51,832 bases of DNA from a virus: positions 1,394 through 53,225 of the IMG/VR virus record IMGVR_UViG_3300030118_004854; one strand, given 5' to 3'. Below, piece after piece: positions 31,002-38,594 of the stretch. The notes beneath the pieces were generated by a model that was given only the letters and a program-made list of their open reading frames with translations, did not search any database and was not told where the DNA came from. Every line of letters begins with the position of its first letter. Positions within the stretch are counted from its first letter, which is position 1. The position numbers were made by a program, and so were the translations under genes.

Positions 31002-32028
31002 AATCTTTGATGAGGTTTAGGCCTGACTCTAGCCTATCTTTTGGTATCGTTGAACATTGTTCATCAATATACTTGCTGATAATATCCGTATCAATTACCG
31101 TTAAAGGGACATTAGGATCATAGCCCGACAACCTTTCATTTAAAGTATCGTCGTAAACGGGTTGAAATTTCAAATCAACATGAGCCACTTTAAATTTATC
31201 AGCAATGTCGGCCCGTAGTAGTGAGGGTGGTTCATCTGCAAACTTATCAATGGTTACGCGCAGAAGAGTGAAATAATTTGGATCTGATATTTCGTCTCTC
31301 ATTGCTTCAAGAGCATCATAAGGAGCTTCATAAAAACGTGGCCCAAATCCTACTTTAAATTTATTAAGAGGCCCCCAGCCGTTAGAATTTTCCTCCAAGA
31401 TACCAACGTAGTGTTCATTATCAGCTTCTCCAAAGTTAGTGGACCAAGGAGTTCCTAGAATAGTTACATGCTCATCCTCAAGATACTTATGAATATGCCC
31501 AAGAATTGTCCTGCATCCAAAGTCTTTTAACTTAAGGTCAGAATCAAAGCCACGGATGCCAAGGTGAGCAGGGCAATAGCTGAAATGGCCGAAAGCGATA
31601 TAATTATCATCAGATCCTCGATGTAAGTGCTCCTTAATCGTCTCTTCATTCTCATAATGCGGTATCAATAAAAATTTAAGATCAGTATCAGTTAAGGTCT
31701 GCTGGACAAGCCGCACTTTCGACCCTGGGTAGCAAAGTGTTTCCAGCGCAGTCAACCCGTCATCGTTTCTATTTTGCGAGTCATGGTTTCCTCTAAGCAC
31801 ATACATGAATTTCAGACCTGGGGTAAGAGCCAGCTTCTGAAACATTTTATGAGTTGCTACAATTACCTCAGGGGAAGGTTTTCTATGATGATAAATGTCA
31901 CCTAGAAAAACAACATGAGTAGGCTTGTGCTCATTAACAAGCCTGATCGTAGATTCTATTTGGCTTTGGAGATAGCCTTCACATTTAGTGTCGTAGTGCG
32001 TGTCTCCAATAATGAGACATTTCTTCAC
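30976..32028 (-). CDS. 47: Recombination nuclease subunit (gp47/SbcD/Mre11-like)
   Basis: 350 residues; metallophosphoesterase. 'IIGDTHYD' (7-14), 'VVFLGDIYHH', 'LRGNHDS', 'FGHFSY' and 'ILGHIHKY' are the metal-binding motifs in order. GTG 32028 is taken as start: it overlaps the ThyX stop (GTGA) and has GGAG 6 bases upstream; ATG 32058 would add 10 residues of ThyX-overlapping sequence. Works with gp46. Confidence 0.92.
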   Translation of the reverse strand: MKKCLIIGDTHYDTKCEGYLQSQIESTIRLVNEHKPTHVVFLGDIYHHRKPSPEVIVATHKMFQKLALTPGLKFMYVLRGNHDSQNRNDDGLTALETLCYPGSKVRLVQQTLTDTDLKFLLIPHYENEETIKEHLHRGSDDNYIAFGHFSYCPAHLGIRGFDSDLKLKDFGCRTILGHIHKYLEDEHVTILGTPWSTNFGEADNEHYVGILEENSNGWGPLNKFKVGFGPRFYEAPYDALEAMRDEISDPNYFTLLRVTIDKFADEPPSLLRADIADKFKVAHVDLKFQPVYDDTLNERLSGYDPNVPLTVIDTDIISKYIDEQCSTIPKDRLESGLNLIKDYADQEDHG

Positions 32029-32801
32029 AGACTCTCCTTCGTAATCCCAAGCTTGCACAAGTCATCCCTCATTAGCTCATAGATCCCCTCAGCTAACATT
32101 CTAATTTCATACTGAGCATCGGGCTTCAAGCGTTGATGTAAAAACCAAATCACGCTTTGTAGGCTGAGAGTCCAGTAAGCTTTAGTATACATGCACTGAG
32201 GGAGAATCCCTCTAGCTTGCTCTTTTGCTACGCCATTCTTTAACATACGATTATATGTGTGCAAAGCATTGGTGCATAGTTGTTCCATGTATTCAATGAC
32301 CTCCCCAGGATACATGTAGCCCATGGTATTCTCATCCATTGGATTCTCATATTCACCAGAAGACTGTTTGTTCCCATGTGGGGGATTGGACCTCAACTCC
32401 GCAGGAATATAGTAATCCTCTGATGTCTGAGTATATCGACCGCTAACCTCATTCCAAGAGCAGCCCTTGTCAATGTCATACAAGTGATCAAACTCTTCAA
32501 TAAATATCTCCCTTCCGTCAGCCTCTACTGACCTAAACCCCGAACCCACTTGATATTTCATCAACTGCCTTGCCACAAAAATAGGCAGTTTCACTTGAAA
32601 TGTATAGTAGCTGTGACGGAAGGGAGATGTGTGTTCATGCTTCCAGAGAAACCTAGTCAGTCTTTGATCCTTTTCATCAAACTCATCTTTTTCAAAGTCG
32701 TATGAACACCTAGCTGCGTTTACAGTCTTTAAGGCTGAATCAGCGATCATACGGTCAACCAAAGAAACTGAACTCTTTTTATCTTTAAGAAAGTCTATCA
32801 T
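32025..32801 (-). CDS. thyX: Flavin-dependent thymidylate synthase
   Basis: 258 residues; makes dTMP using FAD, NADPH and methylene-tetrahydrofolate. 'HTSPFRHSYYTFQVKLPIFVARQL' and 'SWNEVSGRY' are ThyX features. Between KYQVG and SWNEVSGRY, where the family motif RHRxxSxNExS is continuous, about 28 extra residues (87-114) are inserted. The first Arg-His-Arg is replaced by Lys-Tyr-Gln, a change near those of other phage ThyX proteins. ATG 32801 matches the normal N-terminus; a TATAAT box lies 27 bases upstream. Confidence 0.9.
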   Translation of the reverse strand: MIDFLKDKKSSVSLVDRMIADSALKTVNAARCSYDFEKDEFDEKDQRLTRFLWKHEHTSPFRHSYYTFQVKLPIFVARQLMKYQVGSGFRSVEADGREIFIEEFDHLYDIDKGCSWNEVSGRYTQTSEDYYIPAELRSNPPHGNKQSSGEYENPMDENTMGYMYPGEVIEYMEQLCTNALHTYNRMLKNGVAKEQARGILPQCMYTKAYWTLSLQSVIWFLHQRLKPDAQYEIRMLAEGIYELMRDDLCKLGITKESL

Positions 32802-32821
32802 AGGGGTAAATAGGTTAGGAG

Positions 32822-32829
32822 TATTATAG
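32822..32829. promoter_or_regulatory. Divergent late-type promoter between thyX and a plus-strand gene
   Basis: TATTATAG: read on plus, the first T is 10 bases before ATG 32832; read on minus (CTATAATA), it lies 27 bases before thyX ATG 32801. A single box could serve both. Confidence 0.55.
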
Positions 32830-32831
32830 CC

Positions 32832-33731
32832 ATGGTTGGAAGGTTTAAGCAAGCTTTGTTAGAAAAAGGTAAGATGCCTAAAAAGTTCTCTGTTAAGAGT
32901 GGAGACAAGTCTGCCAAGGGAGGCCTCACGGCTAAAGGAGTTAAAAGGTATAGAGCAGCCAACCCTGGGTCAAAGCTTAAGACTGCTGTAACCACAAAGC
33001 CCTCTAAACTTAAAAAAGGCAGTAAATCTGCTAAACGTCGCAAGTCCTTCTGTGCTAGAATGGGTGGTATGAAAAAAAGAATGACCTCTGCTAAGACTGC
33101 AAGAGATCCTGACAGCCGTATCAACAAGGCTCTCCGCAAGTGGAACTGCTCCACGGATGCTAACCCCAACACTCTTCAAAAAATGTCTGAGATGTTGGCT
33201 GAAAAATGCTGGGTTGGTTGGACTCAAAAAGGTTTAAAAAAGAAGGGTAATAAAATGGTTCCCAACTGTGTCAGAGAAGGTGACGATCCAAGAATGAAAA
33301 CCACTCCTTCATCTATTCAGCAGGCAGGCGGTGATCCTGACGCATACAAGAGTGAAAAGGCTAAGAAAGACCCAAAGCCCGTGAGCAAGAAAGCAAGTCC
33401 TGCTCGCAGAGACACACTAGGCAGAAGTGGAGGCAAGTTCCGTAGAGAAAGAATTCAACCCGCCAAGGGTGCAGAGGGTCCAAGTGCTCCTACTCGTCAA
33501 GTTCCGGCGAAGAGTGATGTAAAGGGCGGTAAGGAAAACTTTAAAAAGGGCACCACTGAAAAGCCAATGTCTAGAAGAGATGTAAACAAAATGGGTGTTA
33601 GAGGGCAGGAATCCAAAATAGCTGCTAAGAAGAGAGCGATGGGTAAGAAGATTGGAGCGGCTAATATCCAACTGATGAAGGATATGGGTGCTCTTAAGTT
33701 CGACAAGCAAGGTAAGAGGATTAGAAAGTAG
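32832..33731 (+). CDS. Basic Cys-containing protein (DUF6321-like)
   Basis: 299 residues with about one third Lys/Arg. 'KGGLTAKGVKRYRAANPGSKLKTAVT', 'KSAKRRKSFCARMGGM' (Cys about 76) and 'RKWNCSTDANPN' recall the DUF6321 pattern present in T4-like marine phages. 'MLAEKCWVGWTQKGLKKKGNKMVPNCV' adds further Cys. The C-terminal half is low-complexity Lys/Ser/Pro. Charge suggests binding DNA in the cell or virion. Begins a plus-strand island with the glycoside hydrolase. Confidence 0.7.
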   Translation: MVGRFKQALLEKGKMPKKFSVKSGDKSAKGGLTAKGVKRYRAANPGSKLKTAVTTKPSKLKKGSKSAKRRKSFCARMGGMKKRMTSAKTARDPDSRINKALRKWNCSTDANPNTLQKMSEMLAEKCWVGWTQKGLKKKGNKMVPNCVREGDDPRMKTTPSSIQQAGGDPDAYKSEKAKKDPKPVSKKASPARRDTLGRSGGKFRRERIQPAKGAEGPSAPTRQVPAKSDVKGGKENFKKGTTEKPMSRRDVNKMGVRGQESKIAAKKRAMGKKIGAANIQLMKDMGALKFDKQGKRIRK

Positions 33732-33738
33732 TAACACC

Positions 33739-33744
33739 TATATA
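33739..33744 (+). promoter_or_regulatory. Late-type -10 box before the glycoside hydrolase
   Basis: TATATA with the first T 11 bases before ATG 33750; AAGGG also lies between. No -35. Confidence 0.45.
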
Positions 33745-33749
33745 AGGGT

Positions 33750-35243
33750 ATGCTACTTTCGATGCTATTAGCTCTCGCCCCACAAGGGCCTGTTGGTGTA
33801 AATTTAGAAACAGTCACAGACTGGCACCAGCAAACTCCTTTTGTAGACGCCTTTAAAAGTTCTCGCGAGTGGGTAAGTCATCAAGCTAGCCCTTTCTCTT
33901 GGGGTGGCGGTCCTGCAATCAACACAGATGATCTAGGATGGCCTCAAAGTCTTGAGCCTAATCAATGGATTGAATCTATCATCTTTTCTGATGGGTCTCC
34001 TAATTATCCTGATGGTATCTATAACATTCGTTACGATGGTATCGGAACTCTCAAGCCTTTAGCAGGTGGTAACGGATCTGTTACAATCGTAGAGCAGAAT
34101 CCAGGTCACATTAAAATTAATTTACAGGTTCCGAGCGATGGGTATTTTACTCTTAGGATTACAGACATCGTGCAGCCCATTGAAAATATTAGAGTGTATC
34201 TGCCTGGGTATGACAACTCCAACAGAATCTTCCATCCTGATTTTATGAAAAGCTTAGAGCCTTTCGATACTATCAGGTTTATGAACTGGGGTAGAACAAA
34301 CGATAACCCTGTGATTCACTGGTATGAAGCTACTAACTTTTTTAATTATACTCAGGCTACGTCAGAGGGAGTTCACCCTCTTTACATGATCGACCTGTGC
34401 AATAAAACAAAGAAGCACATGTGGATCTGTGTGCCTCACATGGCAAACGACCTATATGTTCAGTATCTTGCACTTCTATGTCGCATAGCCTTAGATCCAT
34501 CACTTACAATTTATTTGGAGTACAGCAACGAAGTTTGGAATGGCATCTTTGATCAGTGTCAGTATGCTCAAAACGAGGGAACAGCATTGGGACTACACCC
34601 TCAACCTTGGCATGCTGGGTGGCGTTACTATTCTCAGAGATCAGTTGAAGTGTTTAACTTATTCTCTAACATATACAGTCCCTTAAATCAAAGAAGACTT
34701 GTTCGCACCTTGGCAGGTCAGAGTGTCAATCCTTGGATTAATAGACAAATCATGGACTGGCAAAACGCCTATGAGAATGCAGATGCTTTTGCAGTGGCCC
34801 CTTATTTTGGCGGAGCATTAGGTAATCCCAGTAACTACCCACAAGCTTCTACGTTCTCCGTTTCCCACATCCTGTCGCTGTGTCAGTTAGATCTTGACGA
34901 CAATCATAATGTATACACTAGACAAAATAGAATTGATACCACACAAAGAGGCTTACAGCTATTAGCTTACGAAGGTGGTCAACACTTAGTGGGAGTAGGG
35001 TCCGCACAAAACAATCAGGCTCTTACAAACTTATTTGTGCAAGCTAACAGAGACGCGGGTATGCGTCAGTTATATTACAATGATTTAGATCGTTGGTTTG
35101 GCGAGGGCGGAGACCTGTTTATGCTTTACAGAGCAACAGGTAATTATGGTAGGTATGGATCATTTGGATTGCTTGAGTGGCAAACACAACCTAGAGCCAC
35201 AGCACCTAAATGGATGGGTGTGATGGACTATCTTGGTCGTTAG
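33750..35243 (+). CDS. Clan GH-A-like glycoside hydrolase, probably secreted or virion-borne
   Basis: 497 residues. A short hydrophobic start (MLLSMLLALA) may be a weak signal. A beta-rich region (about 75-150) is followed by a TIM-barrel-like domain with 'LEYSNEVWN' (Glu261, acid/base in the Asn-Glu pair) and 'LAYEGGQH' (Glu408, nucleophile), as in clan GH-A enzymes, and conserved Trp at 180, 230s and 290. Similar to bacterial 'cellulose-binding' hydrolase-like proteins. It could cut capsular or matrix polysaccharide, as a depolymerase or an exported enzyme. Convergent with the polymerase genes, ends 4 bases into their 3' end. Confidence 0.65.
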   Translation: MLLSMLLALAPQGPVGVNLETVTDWHQQTPFVDAFKSSREWVSHQASPFSWGGGPAINTDDLGWPQSLEPNQWIESIIFSDGSPNYPDGIYNIRYDGIGTLKPLAGGNGSVTIVEQNPGHIKINLQVPSDGYFTLRITDIVQPIENIRVYLPGYDNSNRIFHPDFMKSLEPFDTIRFMNWGRTNDNPVIHWYEATNFFNYTQATSEGVHPLYMIDLCNKTKKHMWICVPHMANDLYVQYLALLCRIALDPSLTIYLEYSNEVWNGIFDQCQYAQNEGTALGLHPQPWHAGWRYYSQRSVEVFNLFSNIYSPLNQRRLVRTLAGQSVNPWINRQIMDWQNAYENADAFAVAPYFGGALGNPSNYPQASTFSVSHILSLCQLDLDDNHNVYTRQNRIDTTQRGLQLLAYEGGQHLVGVGSAQNNQALTNLFVQANRDAGMRQLYYNDLDRWFGEGGDLFMLYRATGNYGRYGSFGLLEWQTQPRATAPKWMGVMDYLGR

Positions 35244-36304
35244 AGTTTATATTCCACACCATTACCAAAACTAGAACCGACTTCGACATCCACACCTAGG
35301 GGAACTTTCAAATGGATATTGAAATTGTCTTTTAGGTAGTGATAATTTTCAAGCTCGTCACTGACAATCTCAACGACCTTTCTAGTTTCTCCCTTGGGAG
35401 CTATAAGTTCAATTGAGTCGTGAACCGTAGCTACAACCTTAGCCTTCATGCCTTTGAGCTTTTCAATCACACCAAGCATACCACACAATAGAATGTCACT
35501 AGCGGCAGATTGGATTGTAAAGTTTAGACCTTGTCGGAACGCTTCCCTACGCACACCCTTGAAGGGTGATCGAACATTAGGTAGGTGACGATAGCGACCG
35601 AAGATGGTCTTAGCGTAACCAAACTGTTTAATGTAATCATCAATAGTGTTCATGTAGCGGCTCACACCTGGGAAAGCGGCTAGCCAGCTATTGATGATCT
35701 CTTCAGCGCGGTCCTCAGGAATGTTACGCTTTGAAGCAAGGGTATATGCAGTCCCACCATACACTGTTAAGAAGCTCACTTCCTTTGCGATTTGCCGTTC
35801 AAGTTTGCTCACATCCTTAGGGTCCTTATTGAAGGTCAATCCAGCAGAATAACTGTGCAGATCAACGCCAGACTTGAAAGCGTGAATCATATTCTCTTCA
35901 TTAGCAACGTGAGCAAGAACTCTTAGCTCCATCGCCTTCATGTCAATCGTGATAAAGTCGTGTCCTTCTGGGGCTACCACATAATCACGAATGTTTACAT
36001 CAAGCGATTCGCGAGGAAGAGTGTGGAAGGACACACCAATCTTATCAGTCTTCTTCCTGCCGACGTTGGCACCTGAGTTTGAGATACGACCCGTAACGGT
36101 GCCATCAATATTATACTTCACATACATTCGGCTGTTGCCGGTATTCTGTAATGCAGTGCGAGCACCTTCAATATAAACAGAGTGTAGCTTGGTCAGCTTC
36201 TTATACTCTGAGAAGCGATCAAAGAACTTCTTAGCAGCCTTCAACTGACCATCGGACATGTTGTTCAAAACCGCCTTAGCGATGCTTACTTCCTCGTTAT
36301 TCAA
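35240..36304 (-). CDS. polA: DNA polymerase A, C-terminal piece (palm and fingers)
   Basis: 354 residues. 'DGTVTGRISNSGAN' is the conserved region before motif A; motif A is TIDMKAMELR (Asp121, Glu126), motif B RQIAKEVSFLTVYGG (170-184; Lys174, Tyr182), motif C TVHDSIEL (His295, Asp296; the usual Glu is Ser297). It lacks the exonuclease and thumb, which are in the two genes upstream. The start is TTG 36304, with AGAGG 8 bases before, overlapping the upstream stop by 8 bases; Met16 is an alternative. It needs its partners to work (inference). Confidence 0.88.
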   Translation of the reverse strand: MNNEEVSIAKAVLNNMSDGQLKAAKKFFDRFSEYKKLTKLHSVYIEGARTALQNTGNSRMYVKYNIDGTVTGRISNSGANVGRKKTDKIGVSFHTLPRESLDVNIRDYVVAPEGHDFITIDMKAMELRVLAHVANEENMIHAFKSGVDLHSYSAGLTFNKDPKDVSKLERQIAKEVSFLTVYGGTAYTLASKRNIPEDRAEEIINSWLAAFPGVSRYMNTIDDYIKQFGYAKTIFGRYRHLPNVRSPFKGVRREAFRQGLNFTIQSAASDILLCGMLGVIEKLKGMKAKVVATVHDSIELIAPKGETRKVVEIVSDELENYHYLKDNFNIHLKVPLGVDVEVGSSFGNGVEYKL

Positions 36305-36821
36305 CCTTCAAGCCTCTTGCTGTGAACTCTTCTTCGACCATGGCCTTAACCTTGGTCAGCGTTTCTTCATTGGTAGAAGGAGCACCCTTCTTAGTGAACT
36401 CGAAAGGATACAATCCAAGACCAAAGTCGTCAACTTGAATCCACTCGCCTTCCTCACTCTTCTCGAATGAGTAGATAATCTTTACAAGTTGATTAGTAGA
36501 GTTAAGATTGGCATCCTCATCCAAACCGGCAGCTTCCCGCAAGGCAATGTCTGCCAGTTTGAGTTTGTCTTGAAGTTGCTGGTCCAATTCATTCAGCTTA
36601 TCCTCATCAATAAGCAAACCCTCAAACTCCATGTCACGGAAGGCAACTGTCAAGGGTGCAATCAACTTCTCATACAGGTGCTCTAGCTTCTTGTGTCGAA
36701 CCTCTTCAAGTAGTTTTACATACACCTTTGCGGTGGCGTAAGTATCCTTTGCGTTACCCTCAACGCATTGAATCAATGAAATGTTCTTCCAATCGAACTT
36801 TTTACCTTCAACTGTAAGCAT
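36297..36821 (-). CDS. polA: DNA polymerase A, middle piece (end of exonuclease, thumb)
   Basis: 174 residues. 'AKDTYATAKVYVKLLEE' is the exonuclease motif III region, 'PLTVAFRDMEFEGLLIDEDKL' the thumb start seen in all PolA enzymes, and 'NLNSTNQLVKII' with 'KKGAPSTNEETL' the segment before the palm. It is in a different frame from both neighbours. Its ATG overlaps the upstream stop as TAATG; its TAA lies 8 bases inside the next gene. Coupled reinitiation would make three subunits in equal amounts. Confidence 0.85.
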   Translation of the reverse strand: MLTVEGKKFDWKNISLIQCVEGNAKDTYATAKVYVKLLEEVRHKKLEHLYEKLIAPLTVAFRDMEFEGLLIDEDKLNELDQQLQDKLKLADIALREAAGLDEDANLNSTNQLVKIIYSFEKSEEGEWIQVDDFGLGLYPFEFTKKGAPSTNEETLTKVKAMVEEEFTARGLKVE

Positions 36822-37855
36822 TAGAACTTTTCTTCTGGGAAGTAGTAGTAGACAAGATCAGCCAAAGATTTTGGCACATCCTCTTTGTAGAGGTGTTGCA
36901 GCAGCTTCGTATCATATACATTATATACATCTTCGACACCATAACGCTTCAAGAACTTAAGGTCGAACCCAGCATTCTGCAATATCTTTCTATTTTTTTT
37001 GTTTGCCATGGCCTTGCAGATAAATCGCATGAAAGCACCCTTCACCTTGTAACCAAGTTTAGCCTCCTTATGATCAATAGGCAACACTAAAGTCCTACCA
37101 AGATCTCCAGTGTCACGATTAACGAGTGTCATAGAGACTGTATGAATTGTGTCTTCAAGAAAATTAAGACCCGTTGTTTCAATGTCTACAGCGAGGTCCA
37201 TCTCGGTGTCGATAAACTCTCCGCTCAACTCATCCAGTTCACCTATACTCATGGCAAGAGTGTGATCTACCTGAGCTTCTGAGGCCTTTCCTAAAAGCTC
37301 GTTATTTAATGCGTTCTCTAGGTCGGTTCGGAAGAGATAGGCGTTCTTAGGCTCTGCTACGACCTGGAACGGGTGGATGATAGGCACTACCTGGAAATTT
37401 GTCCCTGCCTCTGTGATAAGGTCATCAACCTTACCGCGAATCTTGCTTTCCTCCCTTGCTTTTCCATACAAAAGGGTGGTAGCGACCTTGCCACAAGCGA
37501 ATACAAGTCGAGGCTTGTAGTGATCAATAGTATCGTGCAAGTGAGTCTTACAGGATTTCTTGATGCCAGTGCTCAGATTCTCAGAAGTAATATTAGGACA
37601 TTTAACTGCGGTTGTGTAGCCAACCTCCCAATCCTGTGAAAACCTAGCAAGCTCTCTTTGAATTACGTTATACTCCTGAGGTCTAAAAGCAGTGAACTCA
37701 CCTTCAAACATCTTTGCTGAATCAGATATAAAAAGAATGTCTACTGGAGTAGATTTGTACTCATAATCTATAATCGTATGTGTGGGTAGATTCATCCTCA
37801 AAGCAGGGCAACCCTCACACTTTGGGTTTGCACCTTGAAAACTTAGTTGCGGCAT
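36821..37855 (-). CDS. polA: Uracil-DNA-glycosylase domain fused to DNA polymerase A exonuclease (N-terminal piece)
   Basis: 344 residues. Residues about 1-195 resemble family 4/5 uracil-DNA glycosylases: Cys13 and Cys16 (CEGC) of the iron-sulfur site, 'DILFISDSAK', 'KKSCKTHLHDTIDHYKPRLVFACGKVA' and IHPF. Residues about 215-344 are the start of a PolA 3'-5' exonuclease: LAVDIETTGLN (Exo I), LQNAGFDLKFL (Exo II), 'YDTKLLQHLY'. Exo III is in the next gene. Expressed from a divergent TATCAT box 6 bases from the ATG. Confidence 0.88.
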   Translation of the reverse strand: MPQLSFQGANPKCEGCPALRMNLPTHTIIDYEYKSTPVDILFISDSAKMFEGEFTAFRPQEYNVIQRELARFSQDWEVGYTTAVKCPNITSENLSTGIKKSCKTHLHDTIDHYKPRLVFACGKVATTLLYGKAREESKIRGKVDDLITEAGTNFQVVPIIHPFQVVAEPKNAYLFRTDLENALNNELLGKASEAQVDHTLAMSIGELDELSGEFIDTEMDLAVDIETTGLNFLEDTIHTVSMTLVNRDTGDLGRTLVLPIDHKEAKLGYKVKGAFMRFICKAMANKKNRKILQNAGFDLKFLKRYGVEDVYNVYDTKLLQHLYKEDVPKSLADLVYYYFPEEKF

Positions 37856-37859
37856 AGGA

Positions 37860-37868
37860 CTATGATAG
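37860..37868. promoter_or_regulatory. Bidirectional late-type promoter between polA and gp55
   Basis: CTATGATAG, a 9-base near-palindrome. Read right, its first T (37861) is 12 bases before GTG 37873; read left, its first T (37867) is 12 bases before ATG 37855. Both start codons thus sit at the predicted +1. Confidence 0.7.
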
Positions 37869-37872
37869 GTAG

Positions 37873-38226
37873 GTGAGTTACTATATCGACAACAAAAGAT
37901 TTGAGGAGTTAATCCAAGAGTTCAAAAACAATAATCGAGCAAATGAAGATGAGTTGTTTGCTATGTTCGATATACTAATTAGTAGACTCATGGTATCCTT
38001 TAAATTTAATGTTGATCACGAGGAGGCCAAGCAGGAATGTTTCCTACTTATACTAAAGGTTCTCAATAATTTCAACAGAGAATCAGGACAAGCGTTCAAC
38101 TACTTCACTACAGTGATACTGAACAATCTTCGTCTACTATACTCTAAGAATAAAAAGTATAATGAAAAGCTTGAATCCTACAAGAATTACAAATTAGGTA
38201 TTCCTAAGGATCCAAGCTCTATTTAA
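37873..38226 (+). CDS. 55: Late-transcription sigma factor (gp55-like)
   Basis: 117 residues starting at GTG. 'YYIDNKRFEELIQEFKNN' and 'DHEEAKQECFLLILKVLNNFNRESGQAFNYFTTVILNNLRLLY' align by eye with the N-terminus and region-2 core of T4 gp55, followed by a basic helix. It would direct host RNA polymerase core to the TATAAT-like late boxes. T4 gp55 is 185 residues and ends in a clamp-binding SLDFLYE; this protein stops before that and lacks the motif. Confidence 0.75.
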   Translation: MSYYIDNKRFEELIQEFKNNNRANEDELFAMFDILISRLMVSFKFNVDHEEAKQECFLLILKVLNNFNRESGQAFNYFTTVILNNLRLLYSKNKKYNEKLESYKNYKLGIPKDPSSI

Positions 38227-38594
38227 ATTCCTATCTCCGCACCTACAGAGCCATTATAAGCTACGACTCTGGGGAAAGATTTGTGGATTACCACAAGCAT
38301 GGGAAGTTGATCATACTTGGAGAGACATGCGGTTGATATTGTCTCTCTCTGAGATTTAATAGCTGACTTGATTATATCAAGAGCATTAGGCACATTGAAA
38401 ATATCCACAACATTTAAATTTGTTGTGCCCTCAATTGGCAGTCTCTCATTAAAGTAATTACAGACTTTATCCCAAGTATTAGTTATTAGATAGTAAGAGT
38501 TCTGCTTTGCCTCAATATTAGAGGTGACTATAGAGTCCAGATGCTTAGAGTTGTAAACCCTATTAGCCTTGAAATTATTCTTCTGTTTGCTCAT
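38223..38594 (-). CDS. Hypothetical 123-aa protein
   Basis: 123 residues starting MSKQKNNFKA; basic N-terminus then alpha/beta with 'LPMLVVIHKSFPRVVAYNG'. Not recognised. ATG 38594 is chosen over an upstream TTG in the same frame; it overlaps the preceding gene by 20 bases. Ends 4 bases into the convergent gp55-like gene. Confidence 0.6.
   Translation of the reverse strand: MSKQKNNFKANRVYNSKHLDSIVTSNIEAKQNSYYLITNTWDKVCNYFNERLPIEGTTNLNVVDIFNVPNALDIIKSAIKSQRETISTACLSKYDQLPMLVVIHKSFPRVVAYNGSVGAEIGI

Noticed and set aside
32460-32543. Mini-intein in ThyX
   Set aside because: About 28 residues is far too short for an intein, and no Cys/Ser at the start with terminal His-Asn is present.
36290-36830. 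Introns or inteins as the cause of the split polymerase
   Set aside because: The three pieces abut or overlap by 1-8 bases, leaving no room for an intron, and no intein motifs are present.
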